From Daphnia pulex (Eukaryota; Arthropoda; Branchiopoda; Diplostraca; Daphniidae), in the NCBI RefSeq assembly GCF_021134715.1, contig NC_060018.1, positions 12,479,501 to 12,543,500 of the forward strand: a stretch of 64,000 nucleotides of DNA, given 5' to 3'. Of the stretch, positions 47,789-57,762 are shown one piece after another. The notes beneath the pieces are model-generated. The model had not been told where the DNA came from, searched no databases, and worked only from the letters and a program-made list of their open reading frames with translations. The position numbers and the translations under genes are program-made. How positions within the stretch are numbered: the stretch's first letter is position 1; each line of letters opens with the position of its first letter.

Positions 47789-48901
47789 ATGGACAGCGTC
47801 GACGTTGCGGTGACTATGCCCGACAGACAGTTGGAAGACCTACTACAAATGGACGACGATGAAGACGCCGGTAAGAACATCATTATATAATCATTAGCAA
47901 AATTTTATTCTTTCTATTATGTCGAATGGGTGAAGATTTATTTGATTAGAGTTGAAGTGTATAGAGTTTGATGAGGGATTTAGTATACAACTGGGAGTTT
48001 ATTTGTACATGTTCAGACCAGGAAATGGCCGTCAAAGTGTTCAACTTGGAAGCGGTGGCCGGCAAAATCTTCAATTGCAAAAAGAAAAGTGTCGGGGAAT
48101 TCGACGAGGATGCGGATGACGAAGGGGATAATCCACTGGCCGTCCTGGAAGTCGAACTGGATGCTGAGGACGAAGTCAACAGCGAGAACATGGCAGATTG
48201 GCTCAAGAAACTTCACATCCGGACGCAGCATCTGGTCGGCAAAGTCACGGTGAACGGCATGAGCCGATTAGCGGCCACAAATAACGTCGCCACTGCTCTC
48301 ACACGGTCAGTTCAATGTCCACCTTTATTTAAAATCAATCAACTTTAATTCTTTAACAATGAAAAAACAGGTTCAAGGGGAAGGCCCGGGTCGATAATTC
48401 AGGTAATCGTGCGGCGTCGGACGGAAATAGTAATGGGGACAACAACTCGGCAGAAGAAGGTCAATCGACATTACCTGAATTGCCTACGACTCCAACCGAA
48501 ATTGTAAGTAGAACAGGGTTATAATATAACAATTAACAATCGTTTAAATGTGTAATCTCCTTAAATGTGTCAATCAGTCTAAAGATGTTCCGACGGAGAA
48601 GGAGAATCCGAGCAGGGAAAGTGCTGCTGTCCGATCCAAGAAAGAAATGAAACCGTCCAGCAAAACGAAGACGGCCAGACGTAAGGAAACGTCTCCCAGC
48701 ATCAGTTCATCCGGAACGAAAGCGTTAACCTCATCCAGTGAAATACGTAAAACCGTCAGAACAAAATCCCATCCGACTGCTATTAATAGTCTTCCGGCTC
48801 CGGCCAGAACAGCAGCAGTTGTTTCGTCATTGAAGACGAACAAAGTCAAAGCCATCAAAATAAGCGTCCGCTCGTCCGGCATTAAATCCAAGGTTCATTG
48901 A
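47789..48901 (+). CDS. Unrecognised acidic/basic protein, nuclear type
   Basis: Exons are 47789-47870, 48017-48305, 48371-48503 and 48578-48901, giving 275 residues with GT-AG junctions and consistent phases (1, 2, 0). The N-terminus is acidic (LEDLLQMDDDEDA). The middle has a possible folded part (MAVKVFNLEAVAGKIFNC, EDEVNSENMADWLKKLHIRT) and an acidic loop (EFDEDADDEGDNP). The last 107 residues are Lys/Arg/Ser/Thr-rich without hydrophobic blocks. There is no signal peptide or membrane helix. I do not recognise the family. An acidic head with a basic tail suggests a nucleic-acid or chromatin protein, but that is inference from composition. The gene ends just left of the segmental duplication and is not repeated. 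Confidence 0.7.
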
Positions 48902-49911
48902 GAATTTGGACATCGTCAGACTAATACTCTTTTTGTGAATATATAATCTATATTAGTGTACTGATGTCGGGTTGATTGTTATTGATTTGTTTAAAAAATC
49001 GCTGTAATGCATTATATATAACTCAGACTGCATGGTGCTTCCCCGTAGCTAATTGGACGTTGGTCATCAGATAAATAAGAATGTAGGAATTCAGGATCTT
49101 CATTCATCACGTCCGTTATAGATATACCCTGCAGTTTCTCAGACTTTTAACCTTTTTGTATCATGTAGGAACGAGTAATAAGATAATAAATAGGGTTGGC
49201 AATCAGTTCACATTTCGGTTATCGCATGTTCAATTCGAATTCTGAATGTATGGAGTCATAGAATTCGATTGCAGCAAACGGAATGTCAAACACGACCGTT
49301 TTTCGTGAATTCGCCCTGAACGGTTCAATACATCGGTTCACCTTTGCCATATATAATCGAACAGAACTATTCAATTTGTCACGAGAGGGGAATTCGGTTT
49401 TGACCTCTATTTGTTCGTAAGTTTTTTTTTTCAAAATTTTATTTTTGCGTGATATAGATTTCGGTTAAGTGCATTTAGTACACGTCACCGTTTACCCACG
49501 CCGGCTGTTCACCTTATTGATTGAATCGTAAAGGTCTTCTGATTTACAATTTCTCAGACCTTTCACGTGATATTCTTCCGCACGGAACAGATTTTTGGCA
49601 GGTAATGTTTGACATTCACGTGTGAAACGTTGTGAAACTAAACACGTTTCATCAAATATTAAATACAGTTGCAAGCTGACCCCTATAGCTTTTATTGATT
49701 AAGGCAATTTTGTGCTGACATGTGAACTGTGATTGTCAACAAATGAATGAAAAAGAAGCAAAGTTTTTAGAATCCAAATTATTTTATTATCCTGAAGTCA
49801 TCATAAAGAATTACACGACACAAATGAAATTTTAGTCTGAAACATTGATCATCAGCCGCAGCGTATTTTATTCTTTCCGGTTTGCAACCTTCTTCTTCCG
49901 CATCACTGTCT
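48902..49911. other. Duplicated noncoding sequence 3' of MIF4G gene A
   Basis: This roughly 900-base stretch is repeated at 55300-56160. A minus-strand open frame (starting MKKKTYEQI in both copies) is broken by frame-changing indels between the copies, so I do not call it a gene. Confidence 0.6.
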
Positions 49912-50850
49912 TTATTTCCGGTTGGCTCGTTTCAAGGCTTCAATGCAGGGCAGTATAGCAGTATTTTGTTGCGAGGGGAATAAATTTTTGCAATCGTGGT
50001 CGGATTCGCTGATCGTTTTCAAGAAGAGAAAGAGCTCCTGGGTCGAATTGTCCAGATTGGCCGCCTGGCGCTGGATCAAACAATTGATGCAGTCTGTGAT
50101 CCACTCGTCCGGCACTCGGGGAATCTTCCGCTTGAAAATGGCGGCCATCAGTTTGACGATGTTGGTTTTATTGCTCCTCAATGGGTCAATGTCCCATAGT
50201 TCCAATAACCAAGTACGAAGTACCAGTACATGCGGCCGGTTGAATTCGTCGACGACCAGCTGGAACAGTCGCCCAATGAAATTGAAATCCAGCGACCAAT
50301 CGATATGACTCTCCATCAGTTTTTGGCACAGACGGACGTACAGATGCGAATTGGCCGGATCCCCAACGGCTTTGTCGCATATAACGCGAACTAAATCCTT
50401 CTCCACTTCCGGTTGATCCATCTGGTGGTGGCTCAAAAGCACTTGGATGTGATTGACCACCCTGTCGATAACTTCCTTATTCTCCGACGGTAACATTTCC
50501 ATGAAGCGGTTCATTTGGTTGCGCCATTCCAATCGGGAAATGTGACGGGGATGATCGCCGTATTGATCGCCGTATTCGATGCTTTGATCGGGTTCCGCAT
50601 TATTTGGCAATCCTCGAAGACGCAATTTGGTTTTGTCAGGTCGGCTGAAAAGGTAATTCCATGCCAGACGGCAATACAGGATGACGATCTCGATGATGAT
50701 CATGGAAAACAGAGTAAACTGTTGGCCAAGGGATCCCAGGTTGGAAGTGTAATTCAGGAAAATTCTAATGGGTTTCGGGAGTTGATTGAACTGCATTGTG
50801 ATTCCGTTATCATCCAATTCCGTTTCCGGTATTATGCAATTACTATCCAT
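49912..50850 (-). CDS. Membrane-anchored MIF4G-domain protein, copy A (tail lost)
   Basis: A single exon of 312 residues. After about 45 residues a hydrophobic helix (FSMIIIEIVILYCRLAWNYL, about 48-67) is followed by a MIF4G-type helical repeat domain. That domain has EWRNQMNRFMEMLPSENKEV, then EKDLVRVICDKAVGDPANSH, YVRLCQKLMES, and later TNIVKLMAAIFKRKIPRVPD with a closing STQELFLFLKTI. These correspond to eIF4G-type '[20 protein letters not shown]' and 'GNIKFIGELFKLKM' blocks as I remember them. MIF4G domains bind translation or RNA-processing factors; a membrane anchor in front is unusual. Relative to copy B a deletion of about 97 bases removes the acidic Ser-rich tail and causes an early stop after KRANRK. 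Confidence 0.7.
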   Translation of the reverse strand: MDSNCIIPETELDDNGITMQFNQLPKPIRIFLNYTSNLGSLGQQFTLFSMIIIEIVILYCRLAWNYLFSRPDKTKLRLRGLPNNAEPDQSIEYGDQYGDHPRHISRLEWRNQMNRFMEMLPSENKEVIDRVVNHIQVLLSHHQMDQPEVEKDLVRVICDKAVGDPANSHLYVRLCQKLMESHIDWSLDFNFIGRLFQLVVDEFNRPHVLVLRTWLLELWDIDPLRSNKTNIVKLMAAIFKRKIPRVPDEWITDCINCLIQRQAANLDNSTQELFLFLKTISESDHDCKNLFPSQQNTAILPCIEALKRANRK

Positions 50851-51452
50851 TTCGATACAAGGTTTGGAGTGGTTTGTTTGTTGATCAAACGTAAAATAAG
50901 AGGTTCGTTTTTCCGATACTTATAGACAAGGGGGGCTTGGATGGCGTTGGCAAAGAGGAATGGACGACTTTAAATGGCGTTTAAGTAAGGAAGGAAATGT
51001 TTCTTAATGTCGAAAAGCTATTAAAAAGATGTAATTAATTATTTCCCACCTTTATCAATACAAATGTAATAATGAAATTGAATAAGAAATTAAGTTAATT
51101 GGTTTTGAAGTAGAATCTTTACTGTTCAGCCTAATGTGGTATTCCCTTAGATAACGAAAAAAAAGCGACATCTAGTAAGTCGATTGGACAATCTCCGAAT
51201 CTACACATTTACATTACTTCGCTCGACGAGAATAAAAATAGGATTATATGAGTTTTACCACTTTTAATATACAAGAATAAGGCAATATTCTTGGTTATCG
51301 CGTTATTATTTTTCAAAAATGGGACAAATTACAATTATAAAACGGTACACTTTCCGGGTAGAGTAGGGTAAAATATTGCAAATGTTCTGGATAAATTAAT
51401 AGTCTCGAATTGTTCGAAACAAACAAGGTAAGATAAAACCTGGAAAGCAACT
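50851..51452. promoter_or_regulatory. Spacer between capping-like gene A and MIF4G gene A
   Basis: 600 bases separate the stop of the capping-like gene and the start of the MIF4G gene, on the same strand. The matching spacer in the right unit is 561 bases. It should hold the MIF4G promoter. No core element can be assigned. Confidence 0.5.
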
Positions 51453-53193
51453 TTAATTTAATCCTTTTGACTGCTCCAGATTTGTTAACAGAAGATCACG
51501 AGATACCGCTTTTTCCAACGCAGCCAGTTTTCCTGGAAAACAGAATAAGAAAAATGAATAAATATGCCAATTCATCAAATGAAAAAAAATGAAAAAAACA
51601 TTGACTTCTAACCCATAACTGAACGCCTTCCATTGGGATAATTGCGGTCATGGCGCTGCTTGATGAATAGCCATTGGTGATCAAAGTAGCGGCAATCAAT
51701 GATGCAGCCGTCCAATTTTTTAATTTCCTCCGTCAACGCAATTTGGCCGTGAACTATTTCTTGCACATGTGGGCCCCCGCCCCCTACATAAAGTTGACCT
51801 GCTTTGGGCCTGGCAGAAGAAAGAGAATCATATTCTACAGTTCTCAAAACGACCAGATTATTAGCAAAACTTACTCTTTAACTTCTTTTGGAATTTTGAG
51901 ACGGAAGCTGCACTCCTGAATATCCCCTTCTTGCCACTGAAAGCTGTCCTTATTAGTAAAGCTGCGGTAGAGCTACAAAAAGAACAAATTGATTAAAAAT
52001 CACGATAACAACGCGCAAGTAGTTGTCAAACCTTTTTTCGAGGGAAAAATACAAGCGAACGAAATGGATATTTGTAACGTTCAACAAATTCACGAGACAA
52101 ATAATTTTCCGCCTGATGGGCTTCGTGGTACTCGACAATATCCAAATCAAACGCCTCTTTGTCGTCGGATCTCATCCGGTTTTTCATGGCAAACATTCGC
52201 GGTTTCATTATTTCATCCTAATACAAATGGATATGAGTTCAAGTTTGACTGGATTTACAATCGGATTAATTATTATTTACCCTGACGCATGCGATACGTT
52301 GGAGAATGCTCGAGCTGGTCAGATCCTTTCCATTGCATCTTATAGCGTCACACATGACGAAAGTCAATTTCCCAGTAGTTCCATCTTCTCCGTTTCCATC
52401 GCAACTGGCGTCAGCACCGTTTAATTTTTCTCTTGTTACGATGCCATCTAGAAGGGTGTCGGTGATGGGGCGACCGTCGAACGATTCCATCTTGATGGCG
52501 TGATCCTCGTCGACACGGAAGATGTGCTGCGTCATATTTTCCAAAAATATATCGCCGGAAGGATCGGCGTAGAGAAAGAAGCGTGGTCCAGTAGGCTTGG
52601 GAGCCACTACATAAGGCTCGGATGCCAGCAAATGGACGTTATCCGTCGACAAGGAGACGGGCCACATTGCCGAAAAGAAATCCTTTTTTCCTTTGGGAAT
52701 AAATTTGCCCAAACGCACTTGCAATTCACGGACCAGATCATAGTCCGTCAAAAGATGCACACCTTCCACTTCTTCCCCCTCCAGAAATTTGGTGTCCGGT
52801 TTGATTCGACGGAACGTCCCGCTAAAAAAAATTTAAATGTAAGATTGATTTATTTAAAATTTCAGTTAATAATTTATGGTTAGACTTATTGACTATTGGG
52901 CAACAATAACTTGATCACCATACCATAAGAACATTTCAAATTTTGTTTGATTGTCTCGACCAGAACTAGCAACCAATGGTGTCATTCAACACTCACTTAA
53001 AATTAATTGCTATAAACAATTATCTTTCATGATCCAAAATTATATATGAACTTAACAGAGGATAAGTAACAAAAAATAAAACTGAAACATTTACGTTTTA
53101 GTGTTGAATAGTTTGATTAAAATCTCACCTCGGTGGTGCCTTATTCTGTCCACTTCCATCACGTAGCAAATTTGATTCCAGCTGGAATTCCAT
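51453..53193 (-). CDS. mRNA-capping guanylyltransferase-like protein, copy A
   Basis: Exons are 53193-53129, 52821-52281, 52217-52032, 51972-51875, 51809-51613 and 51532-51453, giving 388 residues with consistent phases. The fold matches the guanylyltransferase half of animal capping enzyme: PVSLSTDNVHLLASEPYVVA leads into motif I, FFLYADPSGDIFL is motif III, TDTLLDGIV is motif IIIa, SLVFFP is motif IV, and FRLKIPKE, LYVGGGG and FDHQWLFIKQRHDRNYPN follow. Motif I reads KPTGPR instead of KxDGxR: the nucleotidyl Lys (about 97) remains but the Asp is Thr. Motif IIIa has Ile for Glu, motif IV has lost its DG, and motif V has QWQ for KWK. No RNA triphosphatase domain is present. It is probably a pseudo-enzyme that may still bind RNA or nucleotide. 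Confidence 0.8.
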
Positions 53194-54324
53194 CTTTGAA
53201 AATTTCCACTCAGATTAAGTGATCTGATCACACTTTAATCGACAAAATTCTTGACTTGACTTGTGGTCACTTTGAGTAATTTTCCAGACGACTTTTAAGA
53301 CACAACCTCTCCATTGGGAGTTTGAAATTCCACTGACGAAAAGCTATGGCTTCTCACTGACAAAATGGTCTCTGGTGAGATGCAACATCGTGTGATGACG
53401 ACATCATCGCGCCCCATGCGCCCCATGGGAATGCGAAAATCCAGAAATCGAAAAACGTCTGCTCAGACAAGCGTCCCCAACAATGGTGGGAACGTCGAAA
53501 TGTACTTTGTGGCCTACAATAACATTCTGGTACCTCGGTCGACAAAACCTGGAGACAAATAACTTATGTTTAGTTTGGGCTGATTGATAATGGTAGGCCT
53601 ATATTACAGATGCGTATGAAACGAGAAACGCTAACTGGAAACCGGCCAAAAAAACAACAGGCCAATAAGTCATTCCATAACTCGTAAATGCATTAACATT
53701 TTCTTGATTTACATGACGTGAGATATGCCTAAACCATTTTAGGAAAGATTTGGACAAATTAACCGTCTTCTTAAACAGCTACATTTAAGATGAAAACTGC
53801 CCTCTGCCCCTACTGAATGTCATTTCCCTGCAACGAAAGATAATCTCGTCCAGGGAATAGCAAATAATAAGACGTTGCAGCTGTTGGTACGAGAAAGACA
53901 GAGAATAAAGACTACAAAAATATGACAACATTTTATTTTCCAGCTAACAATTTTTCAGTGTGTTTTGTTGCACGTGAAAAATATTTTTGGGGGATTCGTT
54001 AACTTCAGCCCTTTAGGTTAAATAACTTGGAAACCTTGAAACATTTCTCTACGCAGCTGATGGACACGTGGGGGGCTCTCTGATCTTCTTCATCTTCGTG
54101 TATTCAGTTAAGTCATGGCCTCCGCTAGTCATAAGCTCTGGGCTCATGGTCAAATAACAGTTGTATTTCATTTTTTCCAGTATAACGTTGGCAATTTTCG
54201 GCTATTTAATATGCAGTCCAGTGTGCGGGGAATCCTCGTTATTGTTTTTGTTGTTGGAGAAGTGAAGCAGCTATAGTATAATATAAGTTACTCTGTCGTG
54301 CTGAAGACATCACAGCACTTAATG
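53194..54324. other. Duplicated spacer upstream of capping-like gene A
   Basis: It matches 59554-60650 of the right unit. In the right unit this is a divergent promoter between the capping-like gene and the reductase gene. Here the reductase start is gone. No coding signal is seen. Confidence 0.55.
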
Positions 54325-54585
54325 GGATCATCAAGATTTACGTATCAGGAGTTCGACAATTTGTAATCAAAGACGACCTCTGAGCAGTGAGCACCTTACC
54401 TGCTGCGAGAAATAACTTGAAACGGTAAGTGCAAAAGTAGTTTGGTATTGTAAATGTAAACAGCAACGTGAACGTTTCTTTTTTGGTGCAGGATGAAACG
54501 ATTCAGAGCCCTGGTTCGTCTTTTCATGTTGGGGTTAGTATTGCTTTTCTTCTACGCTATCTGGTGGAACTGTTTTATCTATTAG
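54325..54585 (+). pseudogene. Fatty acyl-CoA reductase 3' remnant, left unit
   Basis: Only the end of the penultimate exon ([14 protein letters not shown], then an in-frame stop and a short insertion, then [10 protein letters not shown]) and the last exon at 54492-54585 ([26 protein letters not shown]) remain. The donor GTAAGTGC and the acceptor GTGCAG between them are kept. Upstream sequence jumps from the pre-start region (matching about 60650) straight to this point (matching about 62430), so about 1.8 kb of gene body is deleted. Confidence 0.85.
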
Positions 54586-54919
54586 TCTGTGTTCAAGTTA
54601 AGCAACACAGATTTTTTTTTCGATGTCGTTTAAAGTATTTAGCTCGGTATTTAGAGGGTGGATAAGGATCTTGCTTCACTAGAATGAATAGCACGTACGA
54701 TTCTTGTAATTGTAATTGTTATTATTGGGTTTTTAGACATACATTTGAAATTATTATAAACTAAACATCAAATGGTGATTTATTAAAATGATCATTTACA
54801 TGCATTGGTTGCCTCAGAAATGGACTGAGATATTATTAATTTCGGTGGGTTTAATGGGAACTATTAGAATTTTTCCTGGCCTACTTTTTAATTGGAAAAG
54901 AAATGCATTTCTTTTTTTA

Positions 54920-55285
54920 CAATCAATAATGTCGTTCCTCCGGTCTAAAATTGACCAACGTCTCACTGATCTCTCACAATTTTTTTGCTAGACCCACATC
55001 CATGGCCATCGGGGAAGTCTTTGTGAAGATTTTGCAAAGTACGTCGTACTCGTAGTCTAATACCTACCAAATTTGGAAATCATGGGTGCGAGGTGACGAG
55101 TAAACAAACTTGGCTTAACTTTGACGAATAACTGTATGTGAAAAAATAATGTTCACTCCGTTCATAATAATAACAGTGGCGGACTGGCGGTCTGATAAAT
55201 TGTATGGGCTATTATAGATTGCGTTGTGGAAATCGGTATTCTTGCAAGATATCTCTGAATTCAAATTATTCAATTCAAACGTTTT
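54920..55285 (-). pseudogene. Short-chain dehydrogenase remnant, left unit
   Basis: On the minus strand the last exon (TSPMAMDVGLAKKL, then a TGA where the right copy has TGG, then EISETLVNFRPEER) is fused nearly directly to the exon holding FTRHLAPMISKFG. The three exons between them in the right copy (63194-63548) are missing. The fragment ends at the duplication junction. Confidence 0.75.
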
Positions 55286-55288
55286 TGT

Positions 55289-56166
55289 TTAAATCACTGT
55301 AATGCAACACTACAGGAACCCCCACCCCCCTACATGGTGCTTCCCCGTAGTTTATTGGACGTTGGTCAGATAAGAATGATGGAATTCAGGATCTTCATTC
55401 ACGTCCGTTATATTATAGATATAAACTACCCTGCAGTTTCTCAGACTTAACCTTTTTGTATGTAGGAACGAGTATCATAATAAATAGGGTTAATTGACAA
55501 TAAGTTCACATTTTGGTTATCGCATGTTTAATTCGAATTCTGAATGTATGGAGTAATAGAATTCGATTGCAGCAAACAGAACACATCAAACGAGCGTTTT
55601 TGTGGATTCGCCCGGAATCGTTCAGTCAATCGGTTCACCTTTGCCATATAATCGAAACGAATGGAACTATACAATTTGTCACGGGAGCAATTCGGTTTTG
55701 CCTTTATTTGTTCGTAAGTTTTTTTTTTCAAAATTTTATTTTTGCGCGATATAGATTTAGGTTAAGTGCATTTAGTATACACGTCACCGTTTACCCCCGC
55801 CGGCTGTTCACCTTATTGATTGAATCGTGTAGGTCTTCTGATTTACAATTTCTCAGACCTTTCACGTGATATTCTTCCGCACGGAACAGATTTTTGGCAG
55901 GTAATGTTTGACATTCACGTGAAACGTTGTGAAACTAAACACGTTTTATCAAATATCAAATAGAGTTACAAGCTATAATATCCTATAGCTTTTATTGATT
56001 AAGGTAATTTTGTGCTGACATGTGAACTGTGATTGTCAAGCAAATGAATGAAAAAGAAGCAAAGTTTTTAGAATCCAAATTATTTTATTATCCTGAAGTC
56101 ATCATTATTAAGAATTACGACAAATGAAATTTAAGTCTGAGAAACATTGATCAGCCGCAGCGTATT
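55289..56166. other. Duplicated noncoding sequence 3' of MIF4G gene B
   Basis: Counterpart of 48985-49911, with small indels and a C-rich insertion near 55320. No gene is called. Confidence 0.6.
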
Positions 56167-57201
56167 TTATTTTTTCCGGTTTGCAACCTTCTTCTTCCGC
56201 ATCACTGTCTTTATTTCCGGTTCCGACTCGGTTTCAGATTGGCTGTCCGTTTCCGACTCTGATGAGCTGCTGTCAGACGACTCCGATATCTCCTCAGTAG
56301 TCAACTTCCGGTTGAGGATGGCTCGTTGCAAGGCTTCAATGCAGGGCAGTAGCAGATTTTGTTGCGAGGGGAGTAGATTATTGCAATCGTGGTCGGATTC
56401 GCTGATCAGGATCGTTTTCAAGAAGAGACAGAGCTCCTGGGTCGAATTGTCAAGATTGGCCGCCTGGCGCTGGATCAAACAATTGACGCAGTCGGTGATC
56501 CACTCGTCCGGCACTCGGGGAATCTTCCGCTTGAAAATGGCGGCCATCAGTTTGACGACGTTGGTTTTGTTGCTTGTCTTCAATGGGTCGACATCCTTCT
56601 GTACCAGCGGCCGGTTGAATTCGTCGACGACCAGCTGGAACAGTCGCCCGATGAAGTCCAGTGTCCAATTGATTTGACTCTCCGTCAGTTTTTGGCACAG
56701 ACGGACGTACAGATGCGAATTGGCCGGATCCCCAACGGCTTTGTCGCATATAACACGAACTAAATCCTTCTCCACTTCCGGTTGGTCCATCTGGTGGTGG
56801 CTCAAAAGCACTTGGATGTGATTGACCACCCTGTCGATAACTTCCTTATTCTCCGACGGTAACATTTCCATGAAGCGGTTCATTTGGTTGCGCCATTCCA
56901 AACGGGAAATGAGACGGGGGGCGCCAGGATCGCCGAAACCTTTGGCCATCAGGGCATCCATTGTAGATTCGATGCTTTGATCCGGTTCCGCATTAGTTGG
57001 CAATCCTCGGAGACGCAATTTGGTGCTGTCAGGTCGGCTGAAAAGGTAGGTCCATGCCAGACGACACAACAGGATGACGAGCAGGGAAAACATAGAAGCT
57101 ATCCCGATGACAAGGGATCCCAGGGTGGAAATGGAATCCAGGAAAAAACTCATAGCGATCGGGAGCTGATTGAAATGCGTTGCGATTAGTTCGGCAGCCA
57201 T
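56167..57201 (-). CDS. Membrane-anchored MIF4G-domain protein, copy B (complete)
   Basis: A single exon of 344 residues. The membrane helix is GIASMFSLLVILLCRLAW (about 33-50), followed by SRPDSTKLRLRGLP and the same MIF4G-type domain as copy A (EWRNQMNRFMEMLPSENKEV, EKDLVRVICDKAVGDPANSH, NVVKLMAAIFKRKIPRVPDE). Unlike copy A it keeps a C-terminal tail: a Ser/Asp/Glu stretch (EISESSDSSSSESETDSQ) and a basic end (KTVMRKKKVANRKK). This is probably the intact form of the family. The topology is likely a short lumenal or outer N-terminus with the domain in the cytosol (positive-inside rule: RLAW, SRPD after the helix). The gene lies downstream of capping-like gene B on the same strand. Confidence 0.72.
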   Translation of the reverse strand: MAAELIATHFNQLPIAMSFFLDSISTLGSLVIGIASMFSLLVILLCRLAWTYLFSRPDSTKLRLRGLPTNAEPDQSIESTMDALMAKGFGDPGAPRLISRLEWRNQMNRFMEMLPSENKEVIDRVVNHIQVLLSHHQMDQPEVEKDLVRVICDKAVGDPANSHLYVRLCQKLTESQINWTLDFIGRLFQLVVDEFNRPLVQKDVDPLKTSNKTNVVKLMAAIFKRKIPRVPDEWITDCVNCLIQRQAANLDNSTQELCLFLKTILISESDHDCNNLLPSQQNLLLPCIEALQRAILNRKLTTEEISESSDSSSSESETDSQSETESEPEIKTVMRKKKVANRKK

Positions 57202-57762
57202 TTTGATTCAAGGTTTGGAGTTGTTTGTTTGTTGATCAAACGTAATGACTTACGAGGTTCGTTTGTCCGATACTTATAGACAAGGGGGGCTCGGAGGGCG
57301 TTGGCAAAGAGAACTGGACGACTTTAAATGGCATTTAAGTACGGAAGGATATGTTTCTCAATGTCGAAAAGCTATTAAAAAGACGCAATTAATTATTTCA
57401 CACCTTATTCAATCAAAATTTAATTATGAAATTGGATAAGAAATTAAGTTAATTGGTTTTGAGTGAGAAACTTTACTGTGCAGCCAGAATTGATATTCCC
57501 TGAGATAACGAAAAAAGCGACATCTTGTAAGTAGATTGGGCAAACGTGAATCTACCTTTGTGTGAGTTCGCTCGACGGAAATCAAAATAGGATGAGCTTC
57601 TTGATTATATTTTTTTCTAGAATAGCACAAGTAATAATAAGTACAAAAACGATACACTTTCCGGGTAAAGCATTTCTAAATTTTCAGGATTAATCAATGG
57701 TCTTGATTTTTTTTTTTCGAAACAAAATATCAAGGAAAGATAAAACCAGCAGGAAACCAACT
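57202..57762. promoter_or_regulatory. Spacer between capping-like gene B and MIF4G gene B
   Basis: Counterpart of 50851-51452 and presumably the MIF4G promoter. No specific element is assigned. Confidence 0.5.

Larger units (their letters stand above)
48985..55288. repeat. Tandem segmental duplication, left unit
   Basis: Gene content, order and long noncoding stretches match 55289 to about 63830. Shared anchors include TGGTGCTTCCCCGTAG (49034 and 55335), the MIF4G gene, the six-exon capping-like gene and the last exons of the reductase and dehydrogenase genes. This unit is about 6.3 kb, against 8.5 kb on the right, because most of the reductase and dehydrogenase genes are missing here. Confidence 0.9.

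Noticed and set aside
49219-49434. Minus-strand frames starting MKKKTYEQI in both units (also at 55528-55731)
   Set aside because: Indels between the copies change the frame after about 20 residues, and no family resemblance remains. This is duplicated noncoding DNA.
54788-54991. Plus-strand open frames starting MIIYMHWLPQKW, present in both units (also at 62887-63078)
   Set aside because: They are antisense to the last exon of the dehydrogenase gene, which has family-typical sequence on the minus strand. The frame is kept because the exon beneath it is conserved.
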